A stretch of 64,000 bases of DNA, taken from contig JAJPJT010000024.1 in assembly GCA_021324095.1 (NCBI GenBank), positions 59,394-123,393 on the forward strand, read 5' to 3'. The notes beneath the pieces are model-generated. The model made no database searches, was not told the DNA's origin, and was given only the letters and a program-made list of their open reading frames with translations. Shown piece by piece: positions 17,533-27,120 of this stretch; the stretch's first letter is position 1; the number at the start of each line of letters is the position of its first letter. The translations under genes were made by a program, and so were the position numbers. The stretch comes from Gammaproteobacteria bacterium (GTDB lineage: Bacteria; Pseudomonadota; Gammaproteobacteria; Xanthomonadales; Rhodanobacteraceae).

Positions 17533-18897
17533 ATGAACGACACCCATGGCGGCAACGCGGCACTCGTGGCGCGCGACCTCGCGCACGTGTGGCACCCCTG
17601 CACCCAGATGCGCGAACATACGGCGCAACTGCCGCTGGTTCCGATCGTGCGCGGCGACGGCGCGTGGCTGATCGATGCGGAAGGCAACCGTTACCTCGAC
17701 GGCGTCAGCTCGTGGTGGAGCAATCTGTTCGGCCACGCGAATCCGCGCATCGCCGCCGCGATCGCCGAACAGGCGGCGCGGCTCAATCACGTGATGCTGG
17801 CGGGTTTCACGCATGAACCGGCGCTCGAACTCGCCGAGGAACTGGTGCGCATCGCACCCGCTGGACTCGATCGCGTGTCGTTCGCGAGCGACGGCGCCAG
17901 TGCGGTCGAGATCGCGCTGAAGATGAGCTTGCACCATTGGCGCAACATCGGGCAACCGCAACGGACCCGTTTCATCGCGTTGGCGAATGCCTACCACGGC
18001 GAAACCCTGGGTGCGCTGGCCGTCAGCGACCTGCCGCTATACCGGGCGGTATACGGGCCGTTGCTGTTCGATCCCATCGTCGCACCCCCGCCCGACTGGC
18101 TGGATGCCGAACCCGGCGAAAGTCCGGACGACGTCGCGCGGCGCCGTCTGGCCGACACGCGCGCGCTGCTCGAACGCCACGCGGAGGAAACCTGTGCGGT
18201 GATCATCGAGCCGCTGGTGCAATGTTCGGGCGGGATGCGGATGCACGCGCCGTCGTACCTCGCCGGCTTGCGTGCGTTGTGCGACGAGTTCGGCGTGCAC
18301 CTGATCGCCGATGAAATCGCGGTCGGGTTCGGGCGCACCGGTACGCTGTTCGCGTGCGAACAGGCCAGTATCACACCGGATTTCCTGTGCCTGTCGAAGG
18401 GACTGACCGGGGGCGCGCTGCCGCTCTCGGCCGTGCTGACGACGAACCAGGTGTACGAGGCGTTTCTCGGCGACTACGCCGCCAACAACGCTTTCCTGCA
18501 TTCGCACACCTTCAGCGGCAATCCGATCGCCTGCGCGGCGGCACTGGCTTCACTGGCGATTTTTCGCGATGAGCCGGTGCTGGAACGAAATCGCGCGCTG
18601 GCGGCGCACCTCGCTCGGCGGCTGGAATCTCTGCGCGGCCATCCTCACGTGGCCGGGCTGCGGCAAACCGGCTGGATTGCGGCGTTCGACCTGGTCAAGG
18701 ACAAGCCTTCGCGCCAAGCGTATCCCGCAGCCGAACGCCGCGGCCTGCGCTTCTACCGCCACGCACTCGCGCATGGCGTCCTGCTGCGCCCGCTGGGCGA
18801 CACGGTCTATTTCCTGCCACCCTACTGCATCGGCGAAAGCGACATCGACTTGATGGTCGATGTCGCGATTGCGGCGCTGGACGCCGCGACCGGGTGA
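17533..18897 (+). CDS. bioA: Adenosylmethionine-8-amino-7-oxononanoate aminotransferase
   Basis: PLP enzyme that transfers the amino group of S-adenosylmethionine to 8-amino-7-oxononanoate, giving 7,8-diaminononanoate in biotin synthesis. It has 454 residues from the ATG at 17533. Diagnostic segments are HVWHPCTQM near the N-terminus (BioA substrate site), SSWWSNLFGHANPRI, YHGETLGALAVSDLPLYR, the PLP-binding ADEIAVGFGRTG and the Schiff-base Lys289 in LCLSKGLTGG. The remaining biotin genes are not next to it. The longer open frame upstream overlaps the hisN-like gene and was rejected. Confidence 0.96.
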   Translation: MNDTHGGNAALVARDLAHVWHPCTQMREHTAQLPLVPIVRGDGAWLIDAEGNRYLDGVSSWWSNLFGHANPRIAAAIAEQAARLNHVMLAGFTHEPALELAEELVRIAPAGLDRVSFASDGASAVEIALKMSLHHWRNIGQPQRTRFIALANAYHGETLGALAVSDLPLYRAVYGPLLFDPIVAPPPDWLDAEPGESPDDVARRRLADTRALLERHAEETCAVIIEPLVQCSGGMRMHAPSYLAGLRALCDEFGVHLIADEIAVGFGRTGTLFACEQASITPDFLCLSKGLTGGALPLSAVLTTNQVYEAFLGDYAANNAFLHSHTFSGNPIACAAALASLAIFRDEPVLERNRALAAHLARRLESLRGHPHVAGLRQTGWIAAFDLVKDKPSRQAYPAAERRGLRFYRHALAHGVLLRPLGDTVYFLPPYCIGESDIDLMVDVAIAALDAATG

Positions 18898-18932
18898 TGT
18901 ATACGCATTAAGGAAGCTCTGGTTTTTGCTCG

Positions 18933-19055
18933 TCATTCCGGGGCGGCCTGCCGATTCTGGCAGGCCGAACCCGGAATCCAGCTCTTGCTTTCGATGCACG
19001 AGAAGCTGGATTCCGGGTTCCATCGCCGATAAGGCCGGCGATGGCCCCGGAATGA
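18933..19055. repeat. GTCATTCC/GGAATGAC palindromic element (copy 1)
   Basis: Ends are TCATTCCGGGGC at 18933-18944 and its perfect complement at 19044-19055. Inside are a GCCTGCC/GGCAGGC hairpin, CCGGAATCCAG and its inverse CTGGATTCCGG, and a ATCGCC/GGCGAT hairpin. A degenerate half copy follows at about 19098-19143 (CTGGATTCCGGGTTCC, then CATTGCCG/CGGCAATG). It fills the 303-bp gap between the convergent bioA and S9 peptidase genes, where I see no gene. Confidence 0.75.
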
Positions 19056-19200
19056 TGATGTTTTTTATGAAGTTTGAAGTAGAAATTGAACGACTGGATT
19101 CCGGGTTCCATTGCCGATGAAACCGGCAATGGCTCAGGAGTGACCAAGTTTTTTGAAACTTGCGAAGTGGAAATGCGATGAAAACCGTGCGGCGGCAGCA

Positions 19201-21306
19201 TCAGGGCGCGTCCGGCGTCTCCGCAGTCGTGGAACTTGCGGGCGCGACCGCCGGCGTCTCCGGCCCTGTCCACTTCTTCAGCCACGCCAGCACCGTCTCG
19301 TGCCACTCGACGCTGTTCTGCGGCTTCAGCACCAGATGGTTTTCGTCCGGGAAGTTGAGGAACTCGCTGGGGATGCCGCGCCGCTGCAGCGCGGTGAACG
19401 CGCCGAGGCCCTGCGACTCCGGAATCCGGTAATCGCGGCTGTCGTGGACCACCAGCATCGGCACGCGCCAATCCTTGACGTGGTCGAGCGGGTTGAACTT
19501 CTCGTAGTTCTCCGGGTGCTCCCACTGCGTGCCGCCGTTCTCGTGTTCCTCGAACCAGAGCTCGTCGGTCGCGTAATACATCATGCGCGCATCGAACACG
19601 CCGTCGTGGTCGACGAAACACTTCCACGGCTGGTTCCACACGCCCGCCATCCAGTACACCATGTAGCCGCCGTAGCTCGCGCCGAGCGCGCAGGCGTCGT
19701 GGCCGTCGAGGTACGGGAACTGCTTCAGCGCCGCCGCCCAACCTTTCTGGAGGTCTTCCAGCGGACGGTCGCCCCAGTGCTGCGAAATCGCATCGGTGAA
19801 CGCCTGCCCGTAGCCGACCGATCCGTGGAAGTTGATCGCGACCACCGCGAAGCCGGCACCCGCGTAAGTCTGCGGATTCCAGCGGTAGTGGAATTCGTCC
19901 GGCCACGCCCCCTGCGGGCCGCCGTGGATCAGGAAAGCGACGGGATATTTCTTGCCGGGCTTCGCGCCCACGGGAGGCATCACATAGCCATGCACCGTGT
20001 CGCCGTTCCAGCCCTTGAAGGTGAACCAGTGCGCCCTGGAGAACTCGATGTCCGCCAGGCGCGCGGCATTGAAGTGCGTGACCTGCGCGAGATGCCTGCC
20101 TTGCGCGGTCAACGTGTACAGGTCGGTGGGATGCGTGAAGTCCTGGCGCGCGGCGACGATGCGATTGCCCGCCACGTCGAAACCCATCACGCTGCCGTCG
20201 GAGAGCAGCTTCGTCGGCTTGCCGCCGGCGACGTCGATCGCGTACAGCGCGACGTTGCCGTCGTCGGCAACCGTGGTGTAAAGCGTCTTGCCGTCGGCCG
20301 ACAGCTCCAGCGGCAATGCGGAACGATCCCAGTTCGGGTCGATTTCATGCGTGGCGCCGGTCGCGAGATCCATCGCCATGATGCCGAAGCGGTCGGCTTC
20401 GAAACCCGGCACCTTCATCGCGAGGTAATAAAGCGTCTTGCCATCGTGCGAAGGCAGCGGGAACGCATCCCACGCCTTGTTCGCGGCCGTCAGATTCCTG
20501 GGCAAAGCCGAACCGTCGGCGGGCACCGAGTAAACGTCGAAGTTGGTGGACCACGGTTCGGTCTTGCCCGCAATCCGCACATCGAAATAGACCGTCTTGC
20601 CATCGGGCGACCATGCATATTCGGCGTTGCTGCCATCCGGTTTCGAAGGGACATCACCGTCGATTCCCTTCGTCAAGAGGACGGGTCTGGAAGCGCCATC
20701 CAGCGGCATCACGAACAACTGACCGCGGCGGTGGTCGGACCATTCATCCCAGTGCCGCACGAACAGGCGGTGGTACAGGCGTCCCGTCGCCTTGACCTTC
20801 TTCTGCGCGTCGAGCCGCTCGCGCGTGCACTCGAGCGTCTGGCAATCCTCGAACATCTGCGCCGAGAACAACAGCGACTTGCCGTCCGGGGACAGCCTGT
20901 AGTTGTCGACGTCGAGCGGCAGGTGCGTGACCTGCGCGGGCACGCCGCCCGCAACGGGTGCCGACCAGAGTTGCGTCGATTCGTTTTCGGTTGCGAGGAA
21001 ATAGACGGTCTTGCCGTCCGGCGAAAAGGCCGGGCTGCTGGCGTTCAATTTGGGGTCGGTGACGCGCCGCGGCGCGGCGCCCTTGCGCGAGAGGTCCAGC
21101 AACCACACGCTGGTGATGCCCTTGTTCGCGTCCCAGTCGGTGCTGCGCACGGTGAAGGCGACTTCGCCGCCATTCGGCGCAAGGTGCGGATCGGAAACGC
21201 GATCCATCATCGCGAGATCGTGCGCGTCGAAGGGGTGTTGCGCGGCCATGGCGGCTCCCGAAGCGGCGGCCAGCGCCAGCGCGCAGGCTGCAAGGCGAAG
21301 ATTCAT
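19201..21306 (-). CDS. Exported S9-family (prolyl-oligopeptidase-type) serine peptidase
   Basis: A 701-residue alpha/beta-hydrolase peptidase of the acylaminoacyl/dipeptidyl-peptidase branch. Residues 1-21 form a signal peptide ending AMA, so it is periplasmic. Beta-propeller repeats with SPDGK motifs (residues about 95, 140, 233) precede the catalytic domain. The triad is Ser544 in LGASYGGYM, Asp625 in HDSRDYRIP and His657 in FPDENHLVL. The oxyanion-region HGGPQGAW is at 461-468. The Ala/Pro/Thr-rich last 20 residues look like a flexible tail. It is probably a scavenging peptidase that releases short peptides, which would fit the peptide transporter in this window, but that link is only inference. 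Confidence 0.92.
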   Translation of the reverse strand: MNLRLAACALALAAASGAAMAAQHPFDAHDLAMMDRVSDPHLAPNGGEVAFTVRSTDWDANKGITSVWLLDLSRKGAAPRRVTDPKLNASSPAFSPDGKTVYFLATENESTQLWSAPVAGGVPAQVTHLPLDVDNYRLSPDGKSLLFSAQMFEDCQTLECTRERLDAQKKVKATGRLYHRLFVRHWDEWSDHRRGQLFVMPLDGASRPVLLTKGIDGDVPSKPDGSNAEYAWSPDGKTVYFDVRIAGKTEPWSTNFDVYSVPADGSALPRNLTAANKAWDAFPLPSHDGKTLYYLAMKVPGFEADRFGIMAMDLATGATHEIDPNWDRSALPLELSADGKTLYTTVADDGNVALYAIDVAGGKPTKLLSDGSVMGFDVAGNRIVAARQDFTHPTDLYTLTAQGRHLAQVTHFNAARLADIEFSRAHWFTFKGWNGDTVHGYVMPPVGAKPGKKYPVAFLIHGGPQGAWPDEFHYRWNPQTYAGAGFAVVAINFHGSVGYGQAFTDAISQHWGDRPLEDLQKGWAAALKQFPYLDGHDACALGASYGGYMVYWMAGVWNQPWKCFVDHDGVFDARMMYYATDELWFEEHENGGTQWEHPENYEKFNPLDHVKDWRVPMLVVHDSRDYRIPESQGLGAFTALQRRGIPSEFLNFPDENHLVLKPQNSVEWHETVLAWLKKWTGPETPAVAPASSTTAETPDAP

Positions 21307-21374
21307 CGTCGATCCCCGGCAGTCGTTGGAAAAGGCACGTTAGCCGCAAGTCTGTGGCCGCACAAGCGCAAAGG

Positions 21375-21445
21375 CGGACCCTCACCCGCCCCTATCGGGG
21401 AGCGCTGCGCGCTCGGCCTGCGGCCGCCTCTCCCGAAGGGAGAGG
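21375..21445. repeat. CCCTCTCCC-type palindromic repeat unit (copy 2)
   Basis: CGGACCCTCACCCGCC at 21375-21390 followed by the hairpin CCTCTCCC/GGGAGAGG at 21427-21445. It lies between the S9 peptidase start and the dnaE2 stop. Confidence 0.75.
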
Positions 21446-21455
21446 GAGAAGCTAA

Positions 21456-24400
21456 TTAGCGGAAATCCCGCGACCGGCTGTCGAGTGCGCCGAGCAGCGG
21501 GCTGTAGTCGTGCAATCTTTTGGCGATCAGGTGCTGGACGCCCTCGATGCTCTCCCAGCGGCCGTCCACGCCCAACAAACGGGCCCGCAAAAATACCTGC
21601 CGCTGGCGTTCGGCGAGGTCATGCCACACTACCACGTTGACCATGCCATCTTCGTCTTCCAAGGTCATGAACGTGGCGCCGCTGGCGGTCTGCGGACGCT
21701 GGCGCAGCGTCACGAGACCCGCCGCGCGCACGTTGGAACCATGCTGCAGGGTGCGCAGTTCACGCGACGGGCGGCACCGGCGGGCGCGCAGTTGCGCGCG
21801 GATCTGCTTGACCGGATGCACGCCCAGCGTGAGGCCGGTCGAGGCGTAATCGGCAAGAGTATTTTCACCAATCGCTGGCGGCGCAATAGCGACAGCTTGC
21901 TCGTCGGGGCTGGCCTGTCCGAACAGCGGCCGTTGCGGTTCGACGCCGGCGACCTGCCAGCGTGCGCGATGACGGTGTCCAGCCAGTCCGCGCAAGGCGC
22001 CGGCGTCGGCGAGCAATTTGCGCTCGCGTGCATCGAGGTCGGCGCGTTCGATCAGGTCGGCGATGCCGGTGAACACACCGGCTTCCCGGGCCGCATGAAT
22101 GCGCTTGGCAGCATTTTCGGGAAATCCGCGGATCAGCCGCAGGCCGAGCCGCAAGGCAGGTTGATGTGAAGCGTGGCTTGGAGCCCGTATTGAGTCTCCT
22201 CTTCCTTCGGGAGAGGATGCCCGACTACGTCCGACTGGATCGGCCGTGAACGGCGCCAGCCGGCCTGAAGGTCGAGCGCCAGGGATGGCGCGAGTTGGGG
22301 CGGGTGAGGGTTGGGTCCGGGTCGGGTGCGCCATGGATTCCGGACCCTCGCCCCAACCCCTCTCCCGGAGGGAGAGGGGCTTCAAGGTGCAATCCCAATC
22401 GCTGCAACGCACGTCGACGGGATTCACGACCACGCCGTGCCGGCGCGCGTCCTGCACCAGTTGGCTTTCGCTGTAGAAGCCCATGGGCAGCGAGTTCAGC
22501 AGCGCGCACACGAACGCCGCCGGTTCGTGGCATTTCAGCCAGGCGCTGGCGTAGGCCAGCACCGCGAAGCTCGCGGCGTGCGATTCGGGAAAGCCGTAGC
22601 TGCCGAAGCCTTTCAGCCGGTCGAACAGTTCGGCCGAAAACTCGGGCGTGTAGCCGCGCGCCAGCATGCCCTGTGTGATGCGCGCGCGGTGCTTCTCGAT
22701 GTCACCGTGGCGCTTCCAGGCCGCCATCGAACGCCGCAACTGGTCGGCCTCGCCGGGCGAATAGCCGGCCGCGACGATCGCGAGTTTCATCACCTGTTCC
22801 TGGAACAGCGGCACGCCCAGCGTGCGTTCCAGCACTTCGCGCACGTCGTCGGACGGATACGTCACCGCCTCCTCGCCGTTCCGCCTGCGCAGGTACGGGT
22901 GCACCATGTCGCCCTGGATCGGTCCGGGACGGACGATCGCGACTTCGATCACGAGATCGTAGAAATCTTTCGGTTTCAGGCGCGGCAACATCGTCATCTG
23001 TGCGCGCGATTCGATCTGGAACACCCCGACCGTGTCGGCGCGTTGCAGCATCTCGTAGGTCGCATCGTCTCCGGGTTCGATCGTGGCCACGCTCAGGTCG
23101 CGGCCGCGGTGCCGGCGCAGCAGGTCGAAGCATTTGCGCAGGCAGGTGAGCATCCCGAGCGCGAGGCAATCGACTTTGAGCAAACCGAGTGAATCCAGAT
23201 CGTCCTTGTCCCACTGGATGATGGTGCGATCGGGCATCGCCGCGTTCTCGACCGGCACCAGCGTATGCAATGGCGCGTCCGCGATCACGAAGCCGCCCAC
23301 GTGCTGCGAGAGATGCCGCGGCCGGTCCAGCAATTCGGCGGTGAGCTTCAGCACGCGCCGAATGATCGGACTGTCCGGATCGAATCCGGCCTCGGCGAGG
23401 CGCGTACCCAGCGGCGACGAGCCGTTCCACCAGCCGAGCGCGAACGAAAGCTTGTTGACCGCATCGGGCGGCAGGCCCAGCGCTTTCGCCACGTCGCGCA
23501 CCGCGCTCTTGCCGCGGTAGCAGATCACCGTCGCCGTCAGCGCCGCACGCTTGCGCCCGTATTTCTCGTAGATGTACTGGATGACTTCCTCGCGCCGCTC
23601 GTGCTCGAAGTCGATGTCGATGTCGGGCGGCTCGTTGCGTTCCTTCGAGATGAAGCGTTCGACCAGGATATTGATCCGAGCCGGATCGACTTCGGTGATG
23701 CCCAGCGCGAAGCACACCGCGGAATTCGCGGCCGAACCGCGGCCCTGGCAGAGGATTTCCTTCGATCGCGCGAAATGCACGATGTCGTATACGGTGAGGA
23801 AATATGGCTCGTAACGGAGTTCCGCGACCAGCGCGAGTTCGTGTTCGATCTGCGCGCGCAGCGCGTCCGGCACGCCGTGCGGCCAGCGCCAGCGCATGCC
23901 CTCTTCGGTCAGGTGCCGCAGCCACGTTGTCGGCGTGTGTCCCTGCGGCACCAGCTCGGCGGGATAGCGATACTGCAACTGGTCCAGCGAGAACACGCAA
24001 CGCTCTGCAATGTGCAACGTTTCCTCGAGCAAGGCTTCGGGATAAATGGCCGCCAGCGTCTCGCGCCGGCGCAGGTGCCGCTCGCCGTTGCGGAACAGCA
24101 GTCCGCGCGCCTCGACCAGCGTCCTGCGATGGCGGATTGCGGTCAGGGTGTCCTGCAACGCGCGTCGCGAGCGCACGTGCATGTGCACGTCACCGGCGGC
24201 GACCGCGCGGATGCCGAGTGTGTCAGCCAGCGCCAGCAGCCGCGCGAGCTTTGCCGCATCGTCGCCTTCACAGACCAGTTCGACCGCCAGCCACAGCCGT
24301 TCGCCGAACAGGGACTTCAGCCACGCACCGTGTTCGCGATCGGGAATTGCATCCGGAGTCCACAACGCCAGCGTGCCCGGCAGGCCGCGCGCGAGATCGG

Positions 24401-24863
24401 CGCGGACCAGGCGATACGTACCCTTCTTCGACGCGTACCGGCCCTGCGTGATCAGCCTGCACAGCGCGGTGTAGCCAACCTGGTTCTCGGCCAGCAGCAC
24501 CAGTTTCGGCCCGTCGGCCAATCGAACTTCGGTGCCGACGATCATTTTCATGCCGGTGTCGCGCGCGGCTTCGTGCGCCCGCACGATGCCGGCCAGCGAA
24601 CATTCGTCGGTGATCGCGAGCGCGGTGTAGCCGCAACGCCTGGCGCGCTCGAACAACTCGCGCGCACTCGACGCCCCGCGTCCGAACGAGAAGTCGGACA
24701 GGCAATGCAGTTCGGCGTAAGGACGGGAAACGGGAGAGCAGGGCCACGTAAGTAGCCCGGATGCAGGCGCGCAGCGCCGGAATCCGGGATGAGCCCCCGG
24801 ATTCCGCTTCGCTACATCCGGGCTACACGGCTCTACAGGATTTTCCCGAGTCCCGGCCTTCAC
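21456..24863 (-). CDS. dnaE2: Error-prone DNA polymerase III alpha subunit DnaE2 (ImuC)
   Basis: Catalytic polymerase of the ImuA-ImuB-DnaE2 mutasome, which performs SOS-induced lesion bypass. The PHP domain starts at [17 protein letters not shown]. The polymerase aspartates are in [20 protein letters not shown], and a C-terminal OB-type domain ([29 protein letters not shown]) is present. The GTG at 24863 overlaps the imuB stop by 4 bp (GTGA). No ATG, GTG or TTG lies in frame between it and the conserved N-terminus, so about 45 residues are translated from a palindromic repeat at 24752-24826. A second repeat insertion adds about 72 residues in frame (22164-22379). Total length is 1135, against roughly 1010-1080 for relatives. 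Last gene of lexA2-imuA-imuB-dnaE2. Confidence 0.93.
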   Translation of the reverse strand: MKAGTRENPVEPCSPDVAKRNPGAHPGFRRCAPASGLLTWPCSPVSRPYAELHCLSDFSFGRGASSARELFERARRCGYTALAITDECSLAGIVRAHEAARDTGMKMIVGTEVRLADGPKLVLLAENQVGYTALCRLITQGRYASKKGTYRLVRADLARGLPGTLALWTPDAIPDREHGAWLKSLFGERLWLAVELVCEGDDAAKLARLLALADTLGIRAVAAGDVHMHVRSRRALQDTLTAIRHRRTLVEARGLLFRNGERHLRRRETLAAIYPEALLEETLHIAERCVFSLDQLQYRYPAELVPQGHTPTTWLRHLTEEGMRWRWPHGVPDALRAQIEHELALVAELRYEPYFLTVYDIVHFARSKEILCQGRGSAANSAVCFALGITEVDPARINILVERFISKERNEPPDIDIDFEHERREEVIQYIYEKYGRKRAALTATVICYRGKSAVRDVAKALGLPPDAVNKLSFALGWWNGSSPLGTRLAEAGFDPDSPIIRRVLKLTAELLDRPRHLSQHVGGFVIADAPLHTLVPVENAAMPDRTIIQWDKDDLDSLGLLKVDCLALGMLTCLRKCFDLLRRHRGRDLSVATIEPGDDATYEMLQRADTVGVFQIESRAQMTMLPRLKPKDFYDLVIEVAIVRPGPIQGDMVHPYLRRRNGEEAVTYPSDDVREVLERTLGVPLFQEQVMKLAIVAAGYSPGEADQLRRSMAAWKRHGDIEKHRARITQGMLARGYTPEFSAELFDRLKGFGSYGFPESHAASFAVLAYASAWLKCHEPAAFVCALLNSLPMGFYSESQLVQDARRHGVVVNPVDVRCSDWDCTLKPLSLRERGWGEGPESMAHPTRTQPSPAPTRAIPGARPSGRLAPFTADPVGRSRASSPEGRGDSIRAPSHASHQPALRLGLRLIRGFPENAAKRIHAAREAGVFTGIADLIERADLDARERKLLADAGALRGLAGHRHRARWQVAGVEPQRPLFGQASPDEQAVAIAPPAIGENTLADYASTGLTLGVHPVKQIRAQLRARRCRPSRELRTLQHGSNVRAAGLVTLRQRPQTASGATFMTLEDEDGMVNVVVWHDLAERQRQVFLRARLLGVDGRWESIEGVQHLIAKRLHDYSPLLGALDSRSRDFR
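22164..22379. repeat. Two-unit CCCTCTCCC palindromic element inserted inside dnaE2
   Basis: The left hairpin is at 22197-22217 (one mismatch in 9 bp). The right hairpin is CCCCTCTCCC at 22357-22366 with its perfect complement at 22370-22379. Each is linked to an inner GGGTGAGGG / CCCTCGCCC tail (about 22301-22320 and 22341-22354), so the two units face each other. The 216 bp keeps frame and encodes about 72 Pro/Arg/Ser/Gly-rich residues between CSDWDCTLK and [10 protein letters not shown] of DnaE2, two segments that are normally close together. Confidence 0.8.
24752..24826. repeat. 75-bp GTAGCCCGGATG palindromic repeat at the imuB-dnaE2 junction
   Basis: Perfect 12-bp terminal inverted repeats (GTAGCCCGGATG at 24752-24763 and CATCCGGGCTAC at 24815-24826). 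Inside is a second perfect 11-bp pair (CGGAATCCGGG at 24778-24788 with CCCGGATTCCG at 24796-24806). It sits between the imuB stop and the conserved start of DnaE2 and is read through in frame. Confidence 0.85.
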
Positions 24864-26275
24864 GCAAACCACCCGTGCAGCATGAAAGGACCGCATTCGC
24901 CGGGCGTAGAGAACGCCCACGCCCGCTGGCCGGTCGCGAGTTCCAGCACGTAGTAATCGCGGCGCACGTCGCCGCCGTCCCACCAACCGGTTTCGAGGCG
25001 TTCGGGGCCGGCAAGAATTCTTGGCGTTGGACCGCGCAGCGGAATCGGATGCGGCAACAACCAGGTCGGCCTCCTGGGCAACGACGGTGATTCAATTTTT
25101 CCGGAGTCGCCATCGCGCACCCACGCACATTCGGGACGCGGATCGGGATCGACGCGCAGGCCGTACACCGCGTCCTCGCCCAGCCGCGCGCGCAGGCGCT
25201 CGACCAGTTGCGGCCACGGCAGCGCATTGGCGGCACGTGCATCCAGGAGGTCCGCGCTTTCCGGAACGAACGGCGGCAGCGCGTCGGCGTGTACCCCAAG
25301 TTCCAGCACCGGCGCGGGCAGCGTGGTTTGTTCGAGCCGGAGCTTCGCCACCTCGAACAAGGCCGCCGCTTCGCGTTCGGGCGCGAGCAAGCCGATCGGA
25401 ATGTCGGTGGGCGGTGCGTCGACGTGGTCGAACCGGATCACGAACCGCTGCACGCCGCCATCGCGGGCCGCGAGATATGCCGCGAGATCGCCCAGCATCC
25501 GCCGCAACGGAAACAGCAGGCCCTGGTGGTGCTTGACCTCGCAGCCGAAGTCGATCCGCGCATCGAAACGATCCGGCGGGCGATACGCCGCCAGCGCATC
25601 GGGCCGTCGTCCGAGCAAAAGATCGAGGGCTTCGGCCAGTTCGCTGCCGAAGCGCCGTTGCAATGCCGCACGCGGCAACGCGAACAGGGAACCCAGCGTG
25701 CGCATGCCCATGCCCGCGAGCGCCGCGGCGGCGTCGGGCGGCAGGCCCGCGCGGGCAACCGGGATGGATCCTAGAACCTGCGGCAAATCCTCCGGCGAGG
25801 CGACCGCCGCACCATCCTGCATGTTCGCCAGGATTCGCGCAGCGCGTGGTGTCGGCGCCAGCGCGATCCGGTGCCGGAAACCGAGCGCGGCGAGATCGCC
25901 GCGCAGGCGCGTTTCGATTCGCGGCCACGGTCCGAACAACCCGAAGCTGCGTTCGACCTCCAGGACCACCGCGCGCGGCGGATCGATGCGCACCTCGGAG
26001 CTGTAGCGGTACGCCCACGCCGCCGTCAGCGCGAGGCTCTCCTGCATGTAGTGCGGATCGTATTCGACGGTTTGCAGGTTCCGGCACACCGCCTCGGCCT
26101 CGGCGAGGCGCTGGCCCGGCGCCAGTCCCGCCGCACGCGCCCGCGCATCGACCGCCACCAGCCGGCGCTGCTGCGCCGACCCCGTGACCAGCGCGAACGG
26201 CCCGTCGGGCGGTTCGCGGCTGCGCAACGCGGCATCCAGCGCGAGCGACGGCAGCCATACGCAAGCCCACAACAT
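24860..26275 (-). CDS. imuB: ImuB, Y-family-like mutasome subunit
   Basis: A catalytically inactive-type Y-family polymerase relative that links DnaE2 to the sliding clamp and ImuA in the SOS mutasome. It has 471 residues from the ATG at 26275 ([19 protein letters not shown]). The place where true Y-family enzymes carry the first metal-binding aspartate (D-x-D-A-F-F type) reads [11 protein letters not shown], consistent with loss of activity. The conserved [25 protein letters not shown] and [20 protein letters not shown] segments are present. The C-terminus has [20 protein letters not shown] and ends [11 protein letters not shown]. The longer open frame upstream overlaps imuA out of frame and was rejected. 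Confidence 0.93.
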   Translation of the reverse strand: MLWACVWLPSLALDAALRSREPPDGPFALVTGSAQQRRLVAVDARARAAGLAPGQRLAEAEAVCRNLQTVEYDPHYMQESLALTAAWAYRYSSEVRIDPPRAVVLEVERSFGLFGPWPRIETRLRGDLAALGFRHRIALAPTPRAARILANMQDGAAVASPEDLPQVLGSIPVARAGLPPDAAAALAGMGMRTLGSLFALPRAALQRRFGSELAEALDLLLGRRPDALAAYRPPDRFDARIDFGCEVKHHQGLLFPLRRMLGDLAAYLAARDGGVQRFVIRFDHVDAPPTDIPIGLLAPEREAAALFEVAKLRLEQTTLPAPVLELGVHADALPPFVPESADLLDARAANALPWPQLVERLRARLGEDAVYGLRVDPDPRPECAWVRDGDSGKIESPSLPRRPTWLLPHPIPLRGPTPRILAGPERLETGWWDGGDVRRDYYVLELATGQRAWAFSTPGECGPFMLHGWFA

Positions 26276-26288
26276 CGCACGCACTCCT

Positions 26289-26894
26289 TCACGACCGCGC
26301 GAACGCGATCGGCGCGGGCGGATTGCCGCCGCGGCACTTGTGCACGTCCAGGACGCCGGGCCCGACTTCCAGCCGCAACGCGGCCGGCGAGGGATTGGCC
26401 AGTGCCGCACGGTCGCGGAACACGAAACCGAGCGCACGGCCGGTGTCGGCGGCGACCTGCAGACGGCGCAGCGTGCGGTCGTCGATGCGAACGGGCCAGC
26501 CGAGCACCGCGGCGCAGCTTCCCGAGCGCAGGCACTGTTCCATCGCCCAGGCGATGTCGCCGTCCCGTGCATCGACGACGGACAGCCACGCCAGATCCAC
26601 GCCCGCGGCCTGCCACGCCGGCGCATAAACGACGTAGGGTGGCGCGACCACCACCACGCGCTGACCGCTTCGGGTCAGGCGCGACAGCGTCGACAGCACC
26701 ACTTCGAGTTCGCCCACGCCGTCGGCGGGCAGCAGGATTTCGGTGAGCGAGGCTTCCGGCCAGCCTCGCGCAGGCAATGCGGCGTCGAGCGCCGCGATCC
26801 CGGTCGGCTGCGCGCCGGACGGCAGCGCCGCCGGCTGACCGCGCCAGACGCGGCGGTCGCGGATCAGCGTATCGAGGGCAACGACGGCGTTCAC
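26289..26894 (-). CDS. imuA: ImuA, translesion synthesis-associated RecA/SulA-like protein
   Basis: First mutasome gene after lexA2. The protein has 201 residues and shows the ImuA pattern: RRVWRGQPAALPSG at the N-terminus, then TGIAALDAALPARGWPEASLTEIL, a degenerate P-loop region (ADGVGELEVVLSTLSRL) where RecA has its Walker A, VVVVAPPYVVYAPAWQAAGVDLAWL, and the C-terminal basic tail. ImuA in other bacteria binds RecA and ImuB and is needed for induced mutagenesis; the same role is inferred here. It ends 13 bp before the imuB start. It is separated from lexA2 by a 226-bp repeat-filled spacer. Confidence 0.9.
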   Translation of the reverse strand: MNAVVALDTLIRDRRVWRGQPAALPSGAQPTGIAALDAALPARGWPEASLTEILLPADGVGELEVVLSTLSRLTRSGQRVVVVAPPYVVYAPAWQAAGVDLAWLSVVDARDGDIAWAMEQCLRSGSCAAVLGWPVRIDDRTLRRLQVAADTGRALGFVFRDRAALANPSPAALRLEVGPGVLDVHKCRGGNPPAPIAFARS

Positions 26895-26922
26895 GGAAGC
26901 CGCGCTTCAAGATGACTTGAAT

Positions 26923-27087
26923 CCCTCTCCCTCCGGGAGAGGGTGCCCGGAGGGCGGGTGAGGGTACGGCCTTGCGATAGACGAGTACCACCTGCACGCA
27001 TTGACCATGCGCGGGATCGGACCCTCATCCGGCGCTTCGCGCAAAGCAGGAGCAGCGCGTTGCGCCCTTCTCCCGGAGGGAGAAGGG
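26923..27087. repeat. Two-unit CCCTCTCCC palindromic element between imuA and lexA2
   Basis: The left hairpin is CCCTCTCCC/GGGAGAGGG at 26923-26943 followed by GGCGGGTGAGGGT. The right unit starts GGACCCTCATCC near 27019 and ends with the hairpin CCCTTCTCCC/GGGAGAAGGG at 27065-27087. This is the same convergent two-unit layout as the copy inside dnaE2. It lies in the leader of imuA, within the presumed operon. Confidence 0.85.
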
Positions 27088-27120
27088 AAAAACCCGATTG
27101 GCGAATTGGGGCGATCAGGT

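Noticed and set aside
18898..19200. A small gene or sRNA between bioA and the S9 peptidase
   Set aside because: The stretch is explained by the palindromic element and its half copy.
19153..21459. 768-residue plus-strand frame opposite the S9 peptidase
   Set aside because: Composition is antisense-like (Arg/Val/His repeats) and it has no domain.
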